64,000 bases of DNA from Agrocybe praecox (taxonomy: Eukaryota > Basidiomycota > Agaricomycetes > Agaricales > Agrocybaceae). Below are positions 23,361 through 35,304 of this stretch, in pieces. The notes under the pieces were generated by a model. It was not told where the DNA came from, ran no database searches, and saw only the letters and a list, made by a program, of their open reading frames with translations. The stretch spans positions 3,348,001 through 3,412,000 of the forward strand of contig OZ024841.1 of assembly GCA_964017145.1 (NCBI GenBank), read 5' to 3'. A program made the translations under genes and the position numbers. Within the stretch, counting starts at the first letter, position 1. Every line of letters starts with the position of its first letter.

Positions 23361-24110
23361 CGCTTGCATCCCCTCTTACAAGCGCAGGCCCTATCGCCCT
23401 CCTGCGCTAGCTCTCATCCACTAACCCTCTGCCCTGTGCGCACGTTCACCTCATGTCGTACCTGCTCGTTTGCGTCGTAGTGCTCGCCGTTGTTGTTGTC
23501 GAGGGTCGTATGCTTCCTCCACCTCGTCACCCTATTGCTACTACTGTGTGCCAGAGCACACACAGCCCATGGTCCACACTCGCACCCTTCCCTTGTCGTC
23601 GTGCTCGCCTTCGCCCTCGATGTCGCCTTCGTCCTCAATATTGCCTTCGCCCTCGATGTCGACTTCGTCACGGTCCTCGCTGACGCCTGCGTCCTTGCTG
23701 TAGCCTTCGTCCTTGCTGTCGCCGTTGCCGTCATTACCGTGTCCGCTCATCGTTCTCGCTAGCTGCTTGAGCCACTTACCTGGCTCGCAGGCCTTACCCT
23801 CTCACCTTCCCTCATCATTGTGCTCGCCCTCACCCTCCCTGTTGCTGGCTCTCATGTCCCCATGCTCGACCTTGTTGTTGTTGTCGCTGGCGCCCTCGTC
23901 TTTAATCTTGCTGTGAGCCTGAAGTTGATGATGGTGTGGGGAAAGGGTAAGGAACCAGCACGGTTGATGGTTGAAATTGACCCAAATCGGGCAATTCCCA
24001 TGCCGGTCCGTCCAATAGCCGGATTGCGCTCATCGTCAAGAGTGACGATGAGGATGTATCCAGGCCTTCTGAGCCGTAAGAACATGTACTTAGAAATATA
24101 GTAGTATATC

Positions 24111-24162
24111 TGTCAGGGCAACACTAAGATCAGTGTGACAAGGCCACCAACAAAGACAAAGC

Positions 24163-24196
<34 letters not shown>

Positions 24197-24544
24197 TGAA
24201 GAGAGAGAGAGACACTCAATGGTTCTAAGAGATCACACCAATGATAGTGGATATCCTAAGAGATTGAAGCTGGGGCTACAGCTACCTACATGTCCAGTAT
24301 ATATACCCTACAGCTATTCTAGAATATTCCTCTATGACATCATAAAGAAAGTAAAAGAATAATGTGGAATGATGTAGAATGAATGAGGCTGTGCTCATGG
24401 GAAATCAAAGTGATAAGTATCTAATCAAATGATAATCAAGAGATAATCAAAGATATAAAGCAGATAAGATATCTACACATCTACAAAAGGGAAAAATGCG
24501 AAATAGATATAGAAAAATAGGGGAAAATAGGGGAAGCCCTGACA
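24111..24544. repeat. Solo LTR with 5-bp target duplication
   Basis: The sequence opens TGTCAGGG and closes CCCTGACA (434 bp). It is flanked on both sides by ATATC (24106-24110 and 24545-24549). This is the classical signature of an LTR left after recombination between the two LTRs of a retrotransposon. It includes a GA-rich microsatellite at about 24162-24210. Confidence 0.8.
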
Positions 24545-26635
24545 ATATCCAGTAGTAAAATACATTTTATTCTAATTTATATATGTTTTAAAATAAATGA
24601 GGAAATGCAGGTACATATACTGCTATCTGAGCTCCTTCAAACTCGATGCATTTGTGCTTCGATGATGAATATGTGAAGGTATTAAGAAATTAGCAGTATT
24701 TTTTTTGGATAAAGGTGTTGTTGAACGACGAACTCAGTCACGATAATATTGACTATATAGATACTCTAGCTACCTGTTGAACGACGAACTAGATTTAATA
24801 ATATGGTAAGTAAATAATAATAGAATGATTATAATAAACTCTACGAACCTCAGTCACGATGATATTGACTGAGGAACGCAGTGTATGTGTAGTGAATGAT
24901 GATGAGGGAAAAATTAAGGTTCAGACAAATAAAAAACAATAAAGAAATAGTTCCGTCGCCTCAGAAGGAAGGCAAGGAGAGGGCGACTGATGATGCACGT
25001 GGGTAATCACGTCCTACGACGCACGTGCTTTTGGTTGCTCGTGATGCAGCCAAAGGACTAAGCGAGTCCATATTCAACAGGTGTTTATAATAGTCTCTAG
25101 TATATATATACATATAGAAATTGATTATCCACCAATGTAAAATATGTTCAAAGACTGGATATGTTCTCAAAATATCTACAAAATCACCCCTCAAGCACAA
25201 AATTTCGCATTTTTGAATTTTAAAAACATATATTGATTGGTTTCTACATGTAAAATACAATTTAATACACTTTTACATCCTAAGTACATTTTACTTTCAT
25301 GAGATCTTTCTCAGATCTTGCTCATTGACGCCAACAACGATGAGTTTGAACGTTGAAAGGGGCGTGAGAAGTTCCCATATATGGAAACTTCAACCACTTT
25401 CAATGTTCGTCGCCTCATACCATCACCACCACCATCTCCAACAACGCCATTCATCCCCATCCCTATGCCCATTCTCAATGCCACACTGAACGCCTGCACA
25501 AGCGACACCCGCGACCACGACGAACAGGCCTACAAGCACGATCCGCCTCAGCGACGATCATGGACAGCACAAACACGCCCAGGGCGAACAGCAATGACGA
25601 TGACGCAGGATATTGGGTGTGGATTCAAGGGCGAGAGGAGCGATATGAGACGATATGGGTATGCAGGGAGGAAACGAGCGGGTGAGCAGACGAGGAAACC
25701 ACTGGCGTGATGCGTCGACGTGAGCATGACGACAGCTGGTGGCCGTGGTCAGTCACGACCTGTACCAAACACTGCTGTGGGAGGGTGGCCCCAGTCGCTC
25801 ACCTGCTATGTACCTCTCGCTAGCAGTGCCTTCACCGACTTCCAACAAACAACATCATGTATGCTCTCCTTGTTGGTTCTTTTTCTTTTTAGGGCATTAT
25901 TTCTCTTTTTTTCTTCTTTTTTTTTGCCTTCATTTGTATGTAGATGTATTCTACATTTTATTTTATTTACATCATATGTTTTGTAATCAAATGTGCTGTT
26001 GTAAGAGATGAAAACAAACAAAAATGACGAAAATGGCAATTAATTCCCAAAACAGAAGGCATCGCTTGAATATGTCATCTAATCTCGATCTAATCAGACC
26101 GGAAAATGTATTCCGAATATCCGGAGTGCATGCTATATCAAAAATAGACTGCGCGCTCATGCTAAAATTAGATTTATCAATAAATTCAACATTATTCGAC
26201 TACATCCAAACGCATCCACCCCTCCCCTCCTCCCAATAGGCGTGCATAGTGTTCCCTAAATCATTATTAATATATTTAATTTTATTGGCAAAGTTTCCTG
26301 CCCCCAAACGACCCTGAACCCATTGAAATAGCAATCCCGACACCCAAGAAGGCTATTTCGTGCGTTTGGCGGCGTGTTTGGTCATGTTTACCAGCGCTCG
26401 CCCTCCCTACAAGCTTACCCCCCCTGCTCCCGCCCTCCTATGCGGCTGCTCGGCTTCTAAAACACCTATGCCCGCCTCCTCAAGTCATTTCCCACCCATA
26501 TATGCCTGCCCTGGCACCTAAAACCCTCGAAAAAAAGACTTTCCCAAAAGGGAAGATAGGCAACTGCCCACATGCATTTATAAGCCATTTAGGCAACTGC
26601 CTGTTATTCATTAATAATATTAGCAGCTATGGCTG

Positions 26636-27036
26636 CGGCACATGTCATTCCTCCCTCCCGCCCTTCCTCCTTCCTTTTTGCTTATTATTCCATAATGAGC
26701 GGTGCACGGGAATACTTCCCCTAAATGACCGCCATAAATGGAATAATGATGAGTTGAACACGCTGGATGCATGTCAATGCGATGACGATGACGGGGGAAA
26801 GCAGGAAGGCAGAGATCAAGTCAAGGGAATGAAAGTATGATAAAAAGGCACAAAAGGGTGCAGAAAAAGTTATTGATAGAAGGAAGGAACATACAGTACA
26901 AAAAGAGAAGGGATGGAATGAGGATGGAAAGAATGAAGTTAAGAGGTAATGGCATGAATCTGCATACATATTGAGCATCAGTACATAGTTGGTGAATGAT
27001 GCACAAATATCACCACAATTACCTTTTTTAATCATC
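26636..27036. repeat. Second copy of the segmental spacer (right part)
   Basis: It resumes the match to copy 1 (CATGTCATTCCTCCCTCC; ATGAATCTGCATACAT) after the long-TIR element, up to the NACHT copy 2 stop. No gene seen. Confidence 0.6.
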
Positions 27037-29681
27037 TCATGCAGCATGGAAATCATCATCCAACCCAGTCCCGACTCGATGAAGGTAAGTAATTATTGCT
27101 CGACGTGCTTGATGACTGAGTTTGGGGAACATCATTGACATTTTTGCAAAACATTTAGTTCTGCAGAGATCAACAAGTACAGGAAACCTGGCTGCCAGAG
27201 GAAGTAGTTGAAGAAGATTTATTAGAATTTCCCCGTATTTGTCCCATAACTGTTCAGAGCCTGGTTTAAATAATCTGAGCTTCCGTTGTGTCGATTCCTG
27301 GATGAATTGCAGTGGGAAGATGTACCCTGCACTCACCAACCGTTTGATGTATGGTTCAACTGGTATCAATTTCCATTGTGTTGATTCCTGGACAGATTGC
27401 ACTGGGAAGATCTTCTGTACATCCACCCGAGTGATGAGCTTTGGATACAGAATTAAATGGACAGATTGTTGGTTGCGGCTGAAGTATTTACCAGCAAGAA
27501 CAAGTTTGTTTGGCAGGTAATGTGATGATGCTTGCCTGTGCCACTTCCAGGGACGTGTTTGTCGCTTTTTCCTGTCAATCCAACGTAATTGAAGGTGTGC
27601 AAAAAGGCAAGACAATGGACTGCTGCTTTGGATATTATGAGTGATTTTTCCTCATCACTGAGAGGGATCAAGAATGTGTCACTAAAGTGAACGTGACCAA
27701 AGGCGCGTCCTAGACCTTTTAATGAAGATAAAACTGGACCTATTACATGAAGTTGGCGTGCAGAAAAGAGGTGATGCAACTCCCAATCATTGCTGCATCG
27801 GTTATGAAGTTCAAAGAGGCTCAAGTTGTAAAATTCTAAAGCATGATTGCGATAGATGCCTGCTGCAAGATGCCCATCTGCATCCTAAAGAAAGAAAGCC
27901 ATGTAAATATTAGTGTCCTGTACAAATCAATATGTAAGGGTTCTTACAAGATCAAACATGATTTTGAACAGCGTGGAAAGAAATAGAGTTGCCACATATT
28001 CCCGACCCTGCTGTTGAAAAAGACTTTTGCAGTAAGATTCCATTGGGAAATTGTACACAGCATTGAAAAATGCTGCATAGGTAGGCTCCCACCAATCACA
28101 CCTAGATATTGTAACATAAGTAAGAGGCTCTAATATATCGGAGTTCTCTGGTTCAGACGGGCATCGTGTGCCGGGACATCCCTCTAGCAGTGGTATATAG
28201 TCAGAATGAGAGTATCCCTTCAAAAGGATCAAAGTTCTGACCTGAGAATATCTCAATTAATCGAACAAGATGTCCCGCATGCGTCTCTGCTCGGTTTTTC
28301 GAAAGGTCCTTTGACCGGTGTGCATCAAATAGAAAGTCTCCGAAGGACTTGTGAAGCAGAACTGCCTCTTGGAAAATTAAATCTTTGTCAGGTCCCATCT
28401 GTACGATGGCTGTAAGATCGGACAACACAAGTTCTGCTGTCCCATCTTCGAGATTGAGATATACATCAATAGTTGATGGAGTGATCCTATCATATAAGGC
28501 AAGGAATGCCATTATATCCACAGAGAGCGATGAATTTTGTGTGGTATTCAATAGGTGGGTATAAAGAGCATCAAGTTCGGAGAAGGGCAAGTTTTTGAAA
28601 GGAGGGCAGAGGCCAAGCACAGCATCCAGACCCTGATGAGGCCGATGGCGGGGTGAATTCAAGTATTCGATTACTGTCGTTGCATAGACAAATTGACCTG
28701 AGGACTTGTCAACGAGCTCTTCGATTTGGTCTGCAGTAGGCCAGCGATGAGGTATGGAAGCCTTGAATATGTGTTTTTTACGAAGCTCGGTAAATTTATC
28801 ACGGAGGTAGTGCCGAATATCATTATCCGGACGGTACTCGTCCCCGAGGAAGATTTTGAAAAGTGTCGAATTTATCTCTTCCCCACTGAAGGAGCTGGAT
28901 ATGTTGCTTTCCGGACGGCTCAACACAAGAATACGAATTGGGATGGAGGAAATGGTGACGATATGATGTAAGGTCTCCAATATATCTCGTTGGCTCGCAA
29001 GGTCCACGCACTCGTCCAGACCATCCAGGACAATCAGCCTTGGTGCGCGTTCAGGTGATTTGGCATAATTTGCCAGTAAAGGGTCCATGACAAGCGACAT
29101 GAACTGCGTCCGCAGAGAACGGGTGAAAATCAGCGGATCGAAGTCGACGAACTCGGAGACAAGCCTGCGTATATGTGGGCTTAAAGCACAGATCTGATAC
29201 GAGATTGTTGCTGCAAGAGATTTCGAGTGGTTCCGTGTGGGATCGTTAGCGCCAAAGAAGAAACTGGCGAGCAGCGTTCCCTCCTTGGCGCAGCGCTCAC
29301 ATACGCTTCTCCCGATCGCGGATTTCCCAGCTCCTGCGGCTCCAGTTACCCATGTGATGAATTTATCGCGAGTATGCTCGTCCGATCCTGCTACCCAGTT
29401 CACAAGAGTTTGGATGATTGCGACCCTCGTGCCTGGGTGACATTTCGGAGGATCAACGATATGCCCAGAGTCGTGATGAGCATTGGGTGCGGCAGCAGCA
29501 GCCAAACGATCAAATCCACCTGAAAGTAATATCGCATGTAAAGGATGTGTGCACTCTATGGTAAGGCGTACGTACTTCTTTCCCTGGTGTGAATATGTGT
29601 GGTGTTGTAAAACGATCCTCCAGTTATGATGCCCCTCGACCACGGAAAGAGAGATCCAGCAGACGGTGGTATATCAGACAT
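27037..29681 (-). pseudogene. NACHT-domain P-loop NTPase, copy 2, decayed
   Basis: This is a paralogue of 4331-6917 with the same exon plan. The ATG at 29681 starts MSDIPPSAG. Introns are at 29520-29575 and 27885-27947. Walker A GAAGAGKSAIG and Walker B LIVLDGLDEC are intact. Two lesions break the frame. Near 28220 the codons after GQN are two bases shorter than in copy 1, and near 27610 a 34-bp block present in copy 1 is missing. Against that, copy 2 has an extra stretch in the C-terminal region, where KIFPVQ and YIFPLQ each precede an ESTQ-KL motif that occurs once in copy 1. An unrecognised intron at the first lesion is possible, but two lesions make a pseudogene more likely. Confidence 0.75.
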
Positions 29682-31844
29682 GTTTGCGAGACAAGTTGAC
29701 GTTGAGGGAGGATAAAAAACAGGGTCAAGTAGCAGGTCAAGGGCAATCGTCGTCCTTCACAGCTTCACCGTGGCGCATAGCATCATGGACGACACCCTTT
29801 GCCCAAGTTTAAATTTATACAAAGCATGGTATATTTATGTCCCTCACAGCCTCACGGCAAATCACATCACCAACAACACCCCTTTCCCCAACGTTCAAAG
29901 CACGGTATATTTGACTCCCTCACAGCCGCACATGCAAAGCAATCACATCGTCAACGTAATGTTATATTTAGTCAATCTAATATAATCTAATTATGTACTA
30001 AGTACGACTTAGAACGGACGCGCAGGTAAAATATCGAGACAAAATTGATGTTGTCAGTACGACATTAAAGGTATCCCATGAAACCGTGAACATTGGACAT
30101 CAGAAAACTACGACCTGCAAGTCCACCTCCGGAACCGCGAAGAAAAAAGCTTCAAATCTCTATATATTTAGTCCATCGCTTCCCCTTCTTGAACGATTGA
30201 GTTAATCGCATTCGTTGTCACCTTTAAATAGGACAAAGACGGGCGGCGGGGTAGAAGGTGACAAAAAAGACAGGAGAGAGGAGGGAACGCGTGCGCAAAG
30301 TAATCCGAGTATTATGATACAATAACACCTGAGAAAAATGACCAACACGAGAGAGATTCTTCGACGTACGTCGGCCTAAAATCATTCAACGTTCAGCCTA
30401 ACGTTTACCGTTCCTATGCGAATCCCAGCGAGAGATCTGAGGCTTGATGACTCATAACGGCAACAGGCCGTAGAGGGCGGGAGGAAGCTCGCTAGAGGCG
30501 TCGAAAGACGAGATGTAAGAAAGGAAGAGACCAGGAAATTTGAGAGACGGGAAATAAGTGATTGGACTGAATTGGTATCACGGCGGGCGCCGACACCTGT
30601 ATACCGGAAATACAGTCTAATATATACTGGTCGCGTGTATATATTGACCTGTATTTCCAAGATACAGGTGTCGGCCATACTATATATGGGAAGCCCGAAA
30701 CCTGTATCTACGACATACAGGTTAATAAATACACGCGACCTATATTTATTAACCTGTTTCTCGGAGAAACAGGCATCGGCGCCTGCCGTGTATGGTTGAG
30801 AAGAGGAAGAGGAGGGGAAAGACCGAACCAAATCCAATGGGACGGATGGAATAAATATAACAGGCAAAAGTCCCATCCGAATATCAACGCGAAACATCTG
30901 GAGTTTGATGCAAATTTGGTGAGTGAAGAAGACGACAGCCCACAAAGGGAGTGAGGAGGCAGACAAACTTTTCAGCAATCGTTAAACGTCGAAGCTTCCA
31001 CGCATATGCGAAGCTTCACGACAGAGATCCTGCAAGAGAAGAAAGGAGGGGGGAATAGCGATTGATCCCGCGAGAAACCTGCGTGATTGAATTAAAAATG
31101 AAGGGACAGAGAATAAAAGGCAGCGATGGGAAGAAAAAACATTCGCATGGTCACGAAAGGCGAGTAGGAGGAGGAGAAGAGAAAATGAATCGAACGGAAC
31201 GGAATTGAAGGGAGAGCACATATGAGAAGAGAGGGAGAACAGAGGAAAGGGTATGACAGACAGAATAAAAGCGAAAAGAACGGAGCGAGAATGAAAGAAT
31301 GAAGCTGAGAGGCAAGCGCGTAAGAGACGCGAAGCCAGGGAAAACCTGGGAAAACGAATGAGAAGGAATTCGTCGGAGGGGGCTGGGGGAGAAAATGAGG
31401 CATGAATACATGGGGCCAGGATGTGTTCGGGCGGCCAAGAGTAATATATTGAAGGTGCAGTTCGCGTGGGCGGGACGAGAGGAAGGCTACCCAGACGATA
31501 AAGACGATAGGAGCCAGGTCAGGAGCGTGACAACACAGGGGGACGAGCGGACATTGCAATACTGACCAGAGACGGGACGAGAGTGAGAGCGACAGTAATG
31601 CCCAGCAGAAGAGACGATACATACGTCCAAAAGACCGTTCACAACAGACGGAGAGCGAGCAGGGAGCCTAACATGGAGGAAGTTCAAAGGGACAATCCGA
31701 CACGAAAAGACGACATAAGCAATACTTGAAATCGACAGCTCATGGATATAAACCTATGACTGCCCCGAAATGCGACGAATTGAAAGTACAAAGGACGGAC
31801 GTGAGTGAACGATGGACGAACACAAATATCGGAGGACCAACGCG
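29682..31844. other. NACHT copy 2 flank and purine-rich spacer
   Basis: No gene supported. The first 150 bases match the 5' flank of NACHT copy 1. Three related short blocks (CCCTCACAGCC, about 29780-29940) are repeated. From about 30930 the plus strand is purine-rich and parallels 1241-2449 and 12257-13800. A compact palindromic element lies at 30589-30795. Confidence 0.5.
30589..30795. repeat. Tandem pair of nested palindromes (double-hairpin element)
   Basis: The first unit is bounded by GCCGACACCTGTAT (30589-30602) and its complement (30662-30675), with an inner pair GGAAATACAG/CTGTATTTCC (30606-30615, 30649-30658). The second, related unit holds CCTGTAT/ATACAGG (30701-30721) and CCTGTTTCTC-G-GAGAAACAGG (30753-30773). 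The units also pair with each other through GGTCGCGTGTAT (30629-30640) and ATACACGCGACC (30729-30740). Confidence 0.8.
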
Positions 31845-31865
31845 TTTTGATCCGAACCCTAACCC
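31845..31865 (+). promoter_or_regulatory. Conserved GATCCGAACCCTAACCC block, copy 4
   Basis: The core is identical, followed by GACCTGCCGTCGCGTATG and a pyrimidine-rich tract. Purine-rich sequence lies to the left. Confidence 0.45.
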
Positions 31866-34800
31866 GACCTGCCGTCGCGTATGTTCGTCGTATTAATTTT
31901 GTCCTTCCTCTCCCACGAATGTTTCCCAACACTTTTCTTCAAGTTTCGTCCTTCGGAGTATTTGTCATTGCATCGTAATGTAATGGAAGAGTTGCTGAAC
32001 GGGGGATTCGTGTTTCTCATGTCCTTGCCTCTCCCTCTCCCATCTCTGCCTCTCTTTCGCTTTCTCCGTCGCTCAAACCCTCTGTCTCATGAGCACATTT
32101 CTTAGTAGTGTTTTTCTCTATTGACCATTCACTCCCTTCACTCCCTGTTGGTCGCTCACCCACCTACAGTAAAATACATACTCGAAATACGGTGTCAATC
32201 GCAAATGTGCTCGCAGTCAACTGTCATGCACCTTCCAGCATCTCTCCTTCCGTCTCTTGAGCTGTCGTTACCACCTCTTCACCTGAAGTACTGGGATGAC
32301 CACATGAAACGAATGGCCGAAACAGAATGGAATGGCATGGAAGAGCGACTTACGGCGTGGTGTGTCTGTGGTTTTGCGAACTCGGTGCGTCTTCTTGCTC
32401 ATCGTTCGTTCTGATTCTGCCGTTAGTCACCACCACCACTCTCCCTTGACTCTCCCAGTAAGTTCGTCCTTGCTTATTGATATTCTCCGCAATTGATTAT
32501 TCCCTTCTCTCTCTTCTATTGCTCACTTCGAGCTCCATCGTGAGCTCCCTTCTCTCGCACACCCTCCGCCACTCTCGCATTATTGACAACCTAATAATCT
32601 GTACGAATAGAGCAATGAGACATAGGCGCGGTGGATTGGATTGACGCGATGCCTTCGTATTATCAGAACATCGCTGGTCAAATCCCTCTCGATCGCGTTA
32701 CTTCGCACGTTAGTTCTCTTCGCCTCATCGTTCTCTCTTCTTTTCTCCCTCTCCCTTTATTTTTCGGACGCCCTCGTGCCTTGCTATCCCTTGCCCCCAT
32801 CATGACGCATCTCTCAGTACCATCTTCCAGCTTTTGTCATCCCGTCCTCCCTCACATTTTTGCTCCCTCTTCTTTCCGCGTTATTCTTCCCTTGCTCCTC
32901 TCTCTTTTTGATTTATTGACCTCCCCTCTCTTACCGGTTCTTCGTAATTTTTTGACAGCCCAGACACAGCAACGGCAACCGATACACCACAGGACCAACA
33001 ACGTCCATCACACGGAAAACACGAAAACACTAACACGCAAATGTAAGCATGCGAATACGAAAAAATATATACGGGGTGTTCACTGTATGTATGGTTTGAT
33101 AATAATACTAGGATTGAAAACTAACCACCACCGCCAAAATGACAAAGGACCTGAGCGAGGCGGAGCTCGGACGCGCAACGATTGAAGAACATTGAGGGAT
33201 GGATGAATCAATCAACCAGTATCGTAAGACGACAGTGGCAATAACCTGCCTTCTTGGTTCTAAAACCCATCTTCGCCTATCATTTAAGTCTCAGGTGTCG
33301 TATCTCCTCTGATATCGCCCATGTTTTCCTATCTAATTTTTCTCGGTCTCAGATCTCGTCTGCGGTCGTTGACTGCTTATCGATTTTTGATGAGATTACT
33401 ACCATGAACGCAAGAGCGAAGAGAAATAACGCTGGCGACCGACATACGCGAACGACAAATGCTTAGGAAAGCAAAGACGGAATATGGACGTGCGCCAGTG
33501 GCAGAGGGGGTACCGAGAAGCAGAGAGCAACGGAGAAAGGCAGACTTGAACAAGAGAGGGATGAAGAGGTGGCTTTGATAAAATGAAGGTACCAGAGAAG
33601 TAACGAACGTACGGCAAAAACGATTGATCGAGGTCAGTCTAGAGGGTCAAGTCAAGAGAAATGTTCGGAAGACCAACGCTTCAGAGACCAGCTCAGCAAA
33701 CCAGGAGAAGTGGGGCAGAGACACAAACAGGAGCTCTCGAGAATAGAACATCGCTACTTAGCAAAGCGTAAATACACTGGGTGCGTCTGTGTGTCCTACC
33801 TGTAACGCCTTCCATGCTAATTTGTTCGTATAGTATAATCAACCCTCCTTGATCCTCCTCTTTGAGTTGCCTTTTCCCTTCATATTCCCTTCTCAATTTT
33901 CTTCCCTTTCATCTCCTCCTTCTCCTAACCAGATGACCTGATTTTATGTACAGATTGCCGAAGCCATCGCATACCGGTGGATACACCACTACGGTGACTA
34001 GCTTGGTCGTTATTAGTTCCTTGTTCCTCTCTCTTTTCTGTTTTTCCCCACCTCACCGTCTTTCCTTCTCTCCAATCTACGTTTTCCCTCTCCCATTCTT
34101 TCTTTAATTTGCTTGAAACCTTGCTTGGGTTTCATACCGCATCTGGCCGCCCATTTCGTCTTTCGTCCCTTGAAACCTGGAACTCTTGGAGCTCAGCACA
34201 ATCTCGACCCATCACCACTAGCCAGCGCCCAGATCTCTGCTTCCCACCCTCCAATTTTGTCTTCTTTTCCAGCGTGATGTAGCATACATTCCCACCTTGC
34301 CCTCACTCGCCTCGCTCCCTTCCTTCCTACTCGATCCCCTCCTTTCCTTCTTCTCTTCCGGTCCTCCTTGCTTCGACGATAAGGACAAAGGCACTGATAC
34401 GAATGGCATACAGTGCGTGGGCCTCGTCATTGATTGATTCAATTTCTTCTTGTACATACGTACGTACTTAAAATACACAGATATAAATATAAAAATACCA
34501 AAAATGACGAAGAACCGCGAAGGAGAGAAAATGATTGTTGAAATTATGATATAATAATCGCTGGATATGTGTCAACTGACTCCATGCGGACTGGAGCCAG
34601 TAGGCGAGGAACGGGCCAACAGAACCCAGGGGAATGACGCGTCCGAGCGACACTACACGCTCGGAAGACCAATAGGAGTGAGAATAGAATAGAGCGAAAA
34701 AAGAACGGCTCACGGCGGTAACGCACAGAAAATAGGCGACACACGCAGACAGCAGAGACGAATGACCCCGACGAGCGACAAACGTTCAAGACACCATCGA

Positions 34801-35006
34801 GCAGAGACCGGAACACGTTTAGAGCGGGGTGAACGTCAATTGATTTAATCGATAAATCCCACTGACTGAAGACTGGAACACGCTTAGAGAGGTGTGCGCG
34901 TTCACGGAAACTAAAGGAATATATCGAAATCACCAAGCAGCGACGAATAACACTCATACGACGAACGGACAATGGAAGGACGTGAATGATCCGGGGAAAA
35001 ACGAAC
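31866..35006. repeat. Further degenerate copies of the segmental spacer
   Basis: No gene seen. Recognisable blocks are CTCATGTCCTTGCCTCTCCC near 32020, a match to 3270-3360 near 32590-32690 (GATTGACGCGATG) and another weaker one near 33935-34000. Pyrimidine-rich stretches (31880-32980, 33830-34420) alternate with purine-rich ones (33400-33760, 34490-35000). The long frames here are composition artefacts. Confidence 0.4.
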
Positions 35007-35027
35007 ATTTGATCCGAACCCTAACCC
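35007..35027 (+). promoter_or_regulatory. Conserved GATCCGAACCCTAACCC block, copy 5
   Basis: The core is intact, with ATTT instead of TTTT before it, followed by GACATGGCATCACGTACAT. It lies about 280 bases upstream of the first codon of kinase fragment A. Confidence 0.45.
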
Positions 35028-35304
35028 GACATGGCATCACGTACATTCGTATCCGACCATAAGTTTGCCTTTCATTCTTCTTCCTCGACTCTTTTCTTCA
35101 ATCTGAATACTACGCGTCAAGCTTCTGAACGAGCGGGTCATTACAGAAGGGTTATAAAAGGATTAAAGTGCACATTAAACGAAACGAAACGACGCATAAC
35201 GAAGTCAAACGACGAAGATGGAGGATATTGATGGGGAGGACAGAGTAATATGGGAGTGAGACGGTGATGTCGGCGACGCACAGGGAGGACACACGTACAA
35301 CGTC

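Larger units (their letters stand above)
22547..26635. mobile_element. Long-TIR DNA element, member 1, 7-bp target duplication
   Basis: Inverted repeats of about 550 bases (22547 to about 23110 and about 26070 to 26635) are strongly matched, for example GCAGTTGCCTAAATGGC, TTTGGTCATG-type blocks and TTAGATTAGAT at the inner ends. The left terminus is CACCTGTA and the right terminus ends TATGGCTG. The 7-bp CGGCACA flanks both ends (22540-22546 and 26636-26642), and the uninterrupted paralogue near 3645 has a single CGGCGCA. The 3-kb interior has GTC/CTC-rich low-complexity DNA, a solo LTR and AT-rich filler, with no transposase, so the element is non-autonomous. A second member with the same termini lies at 51759-55265. 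Confidence 0.8.

Noticed and set aside
32631..33185. 184-codon plus-strand frame
   Set aside because: Pyrimidine-rich composition, and it overlaps a degenerate copy of the segmental spacer.
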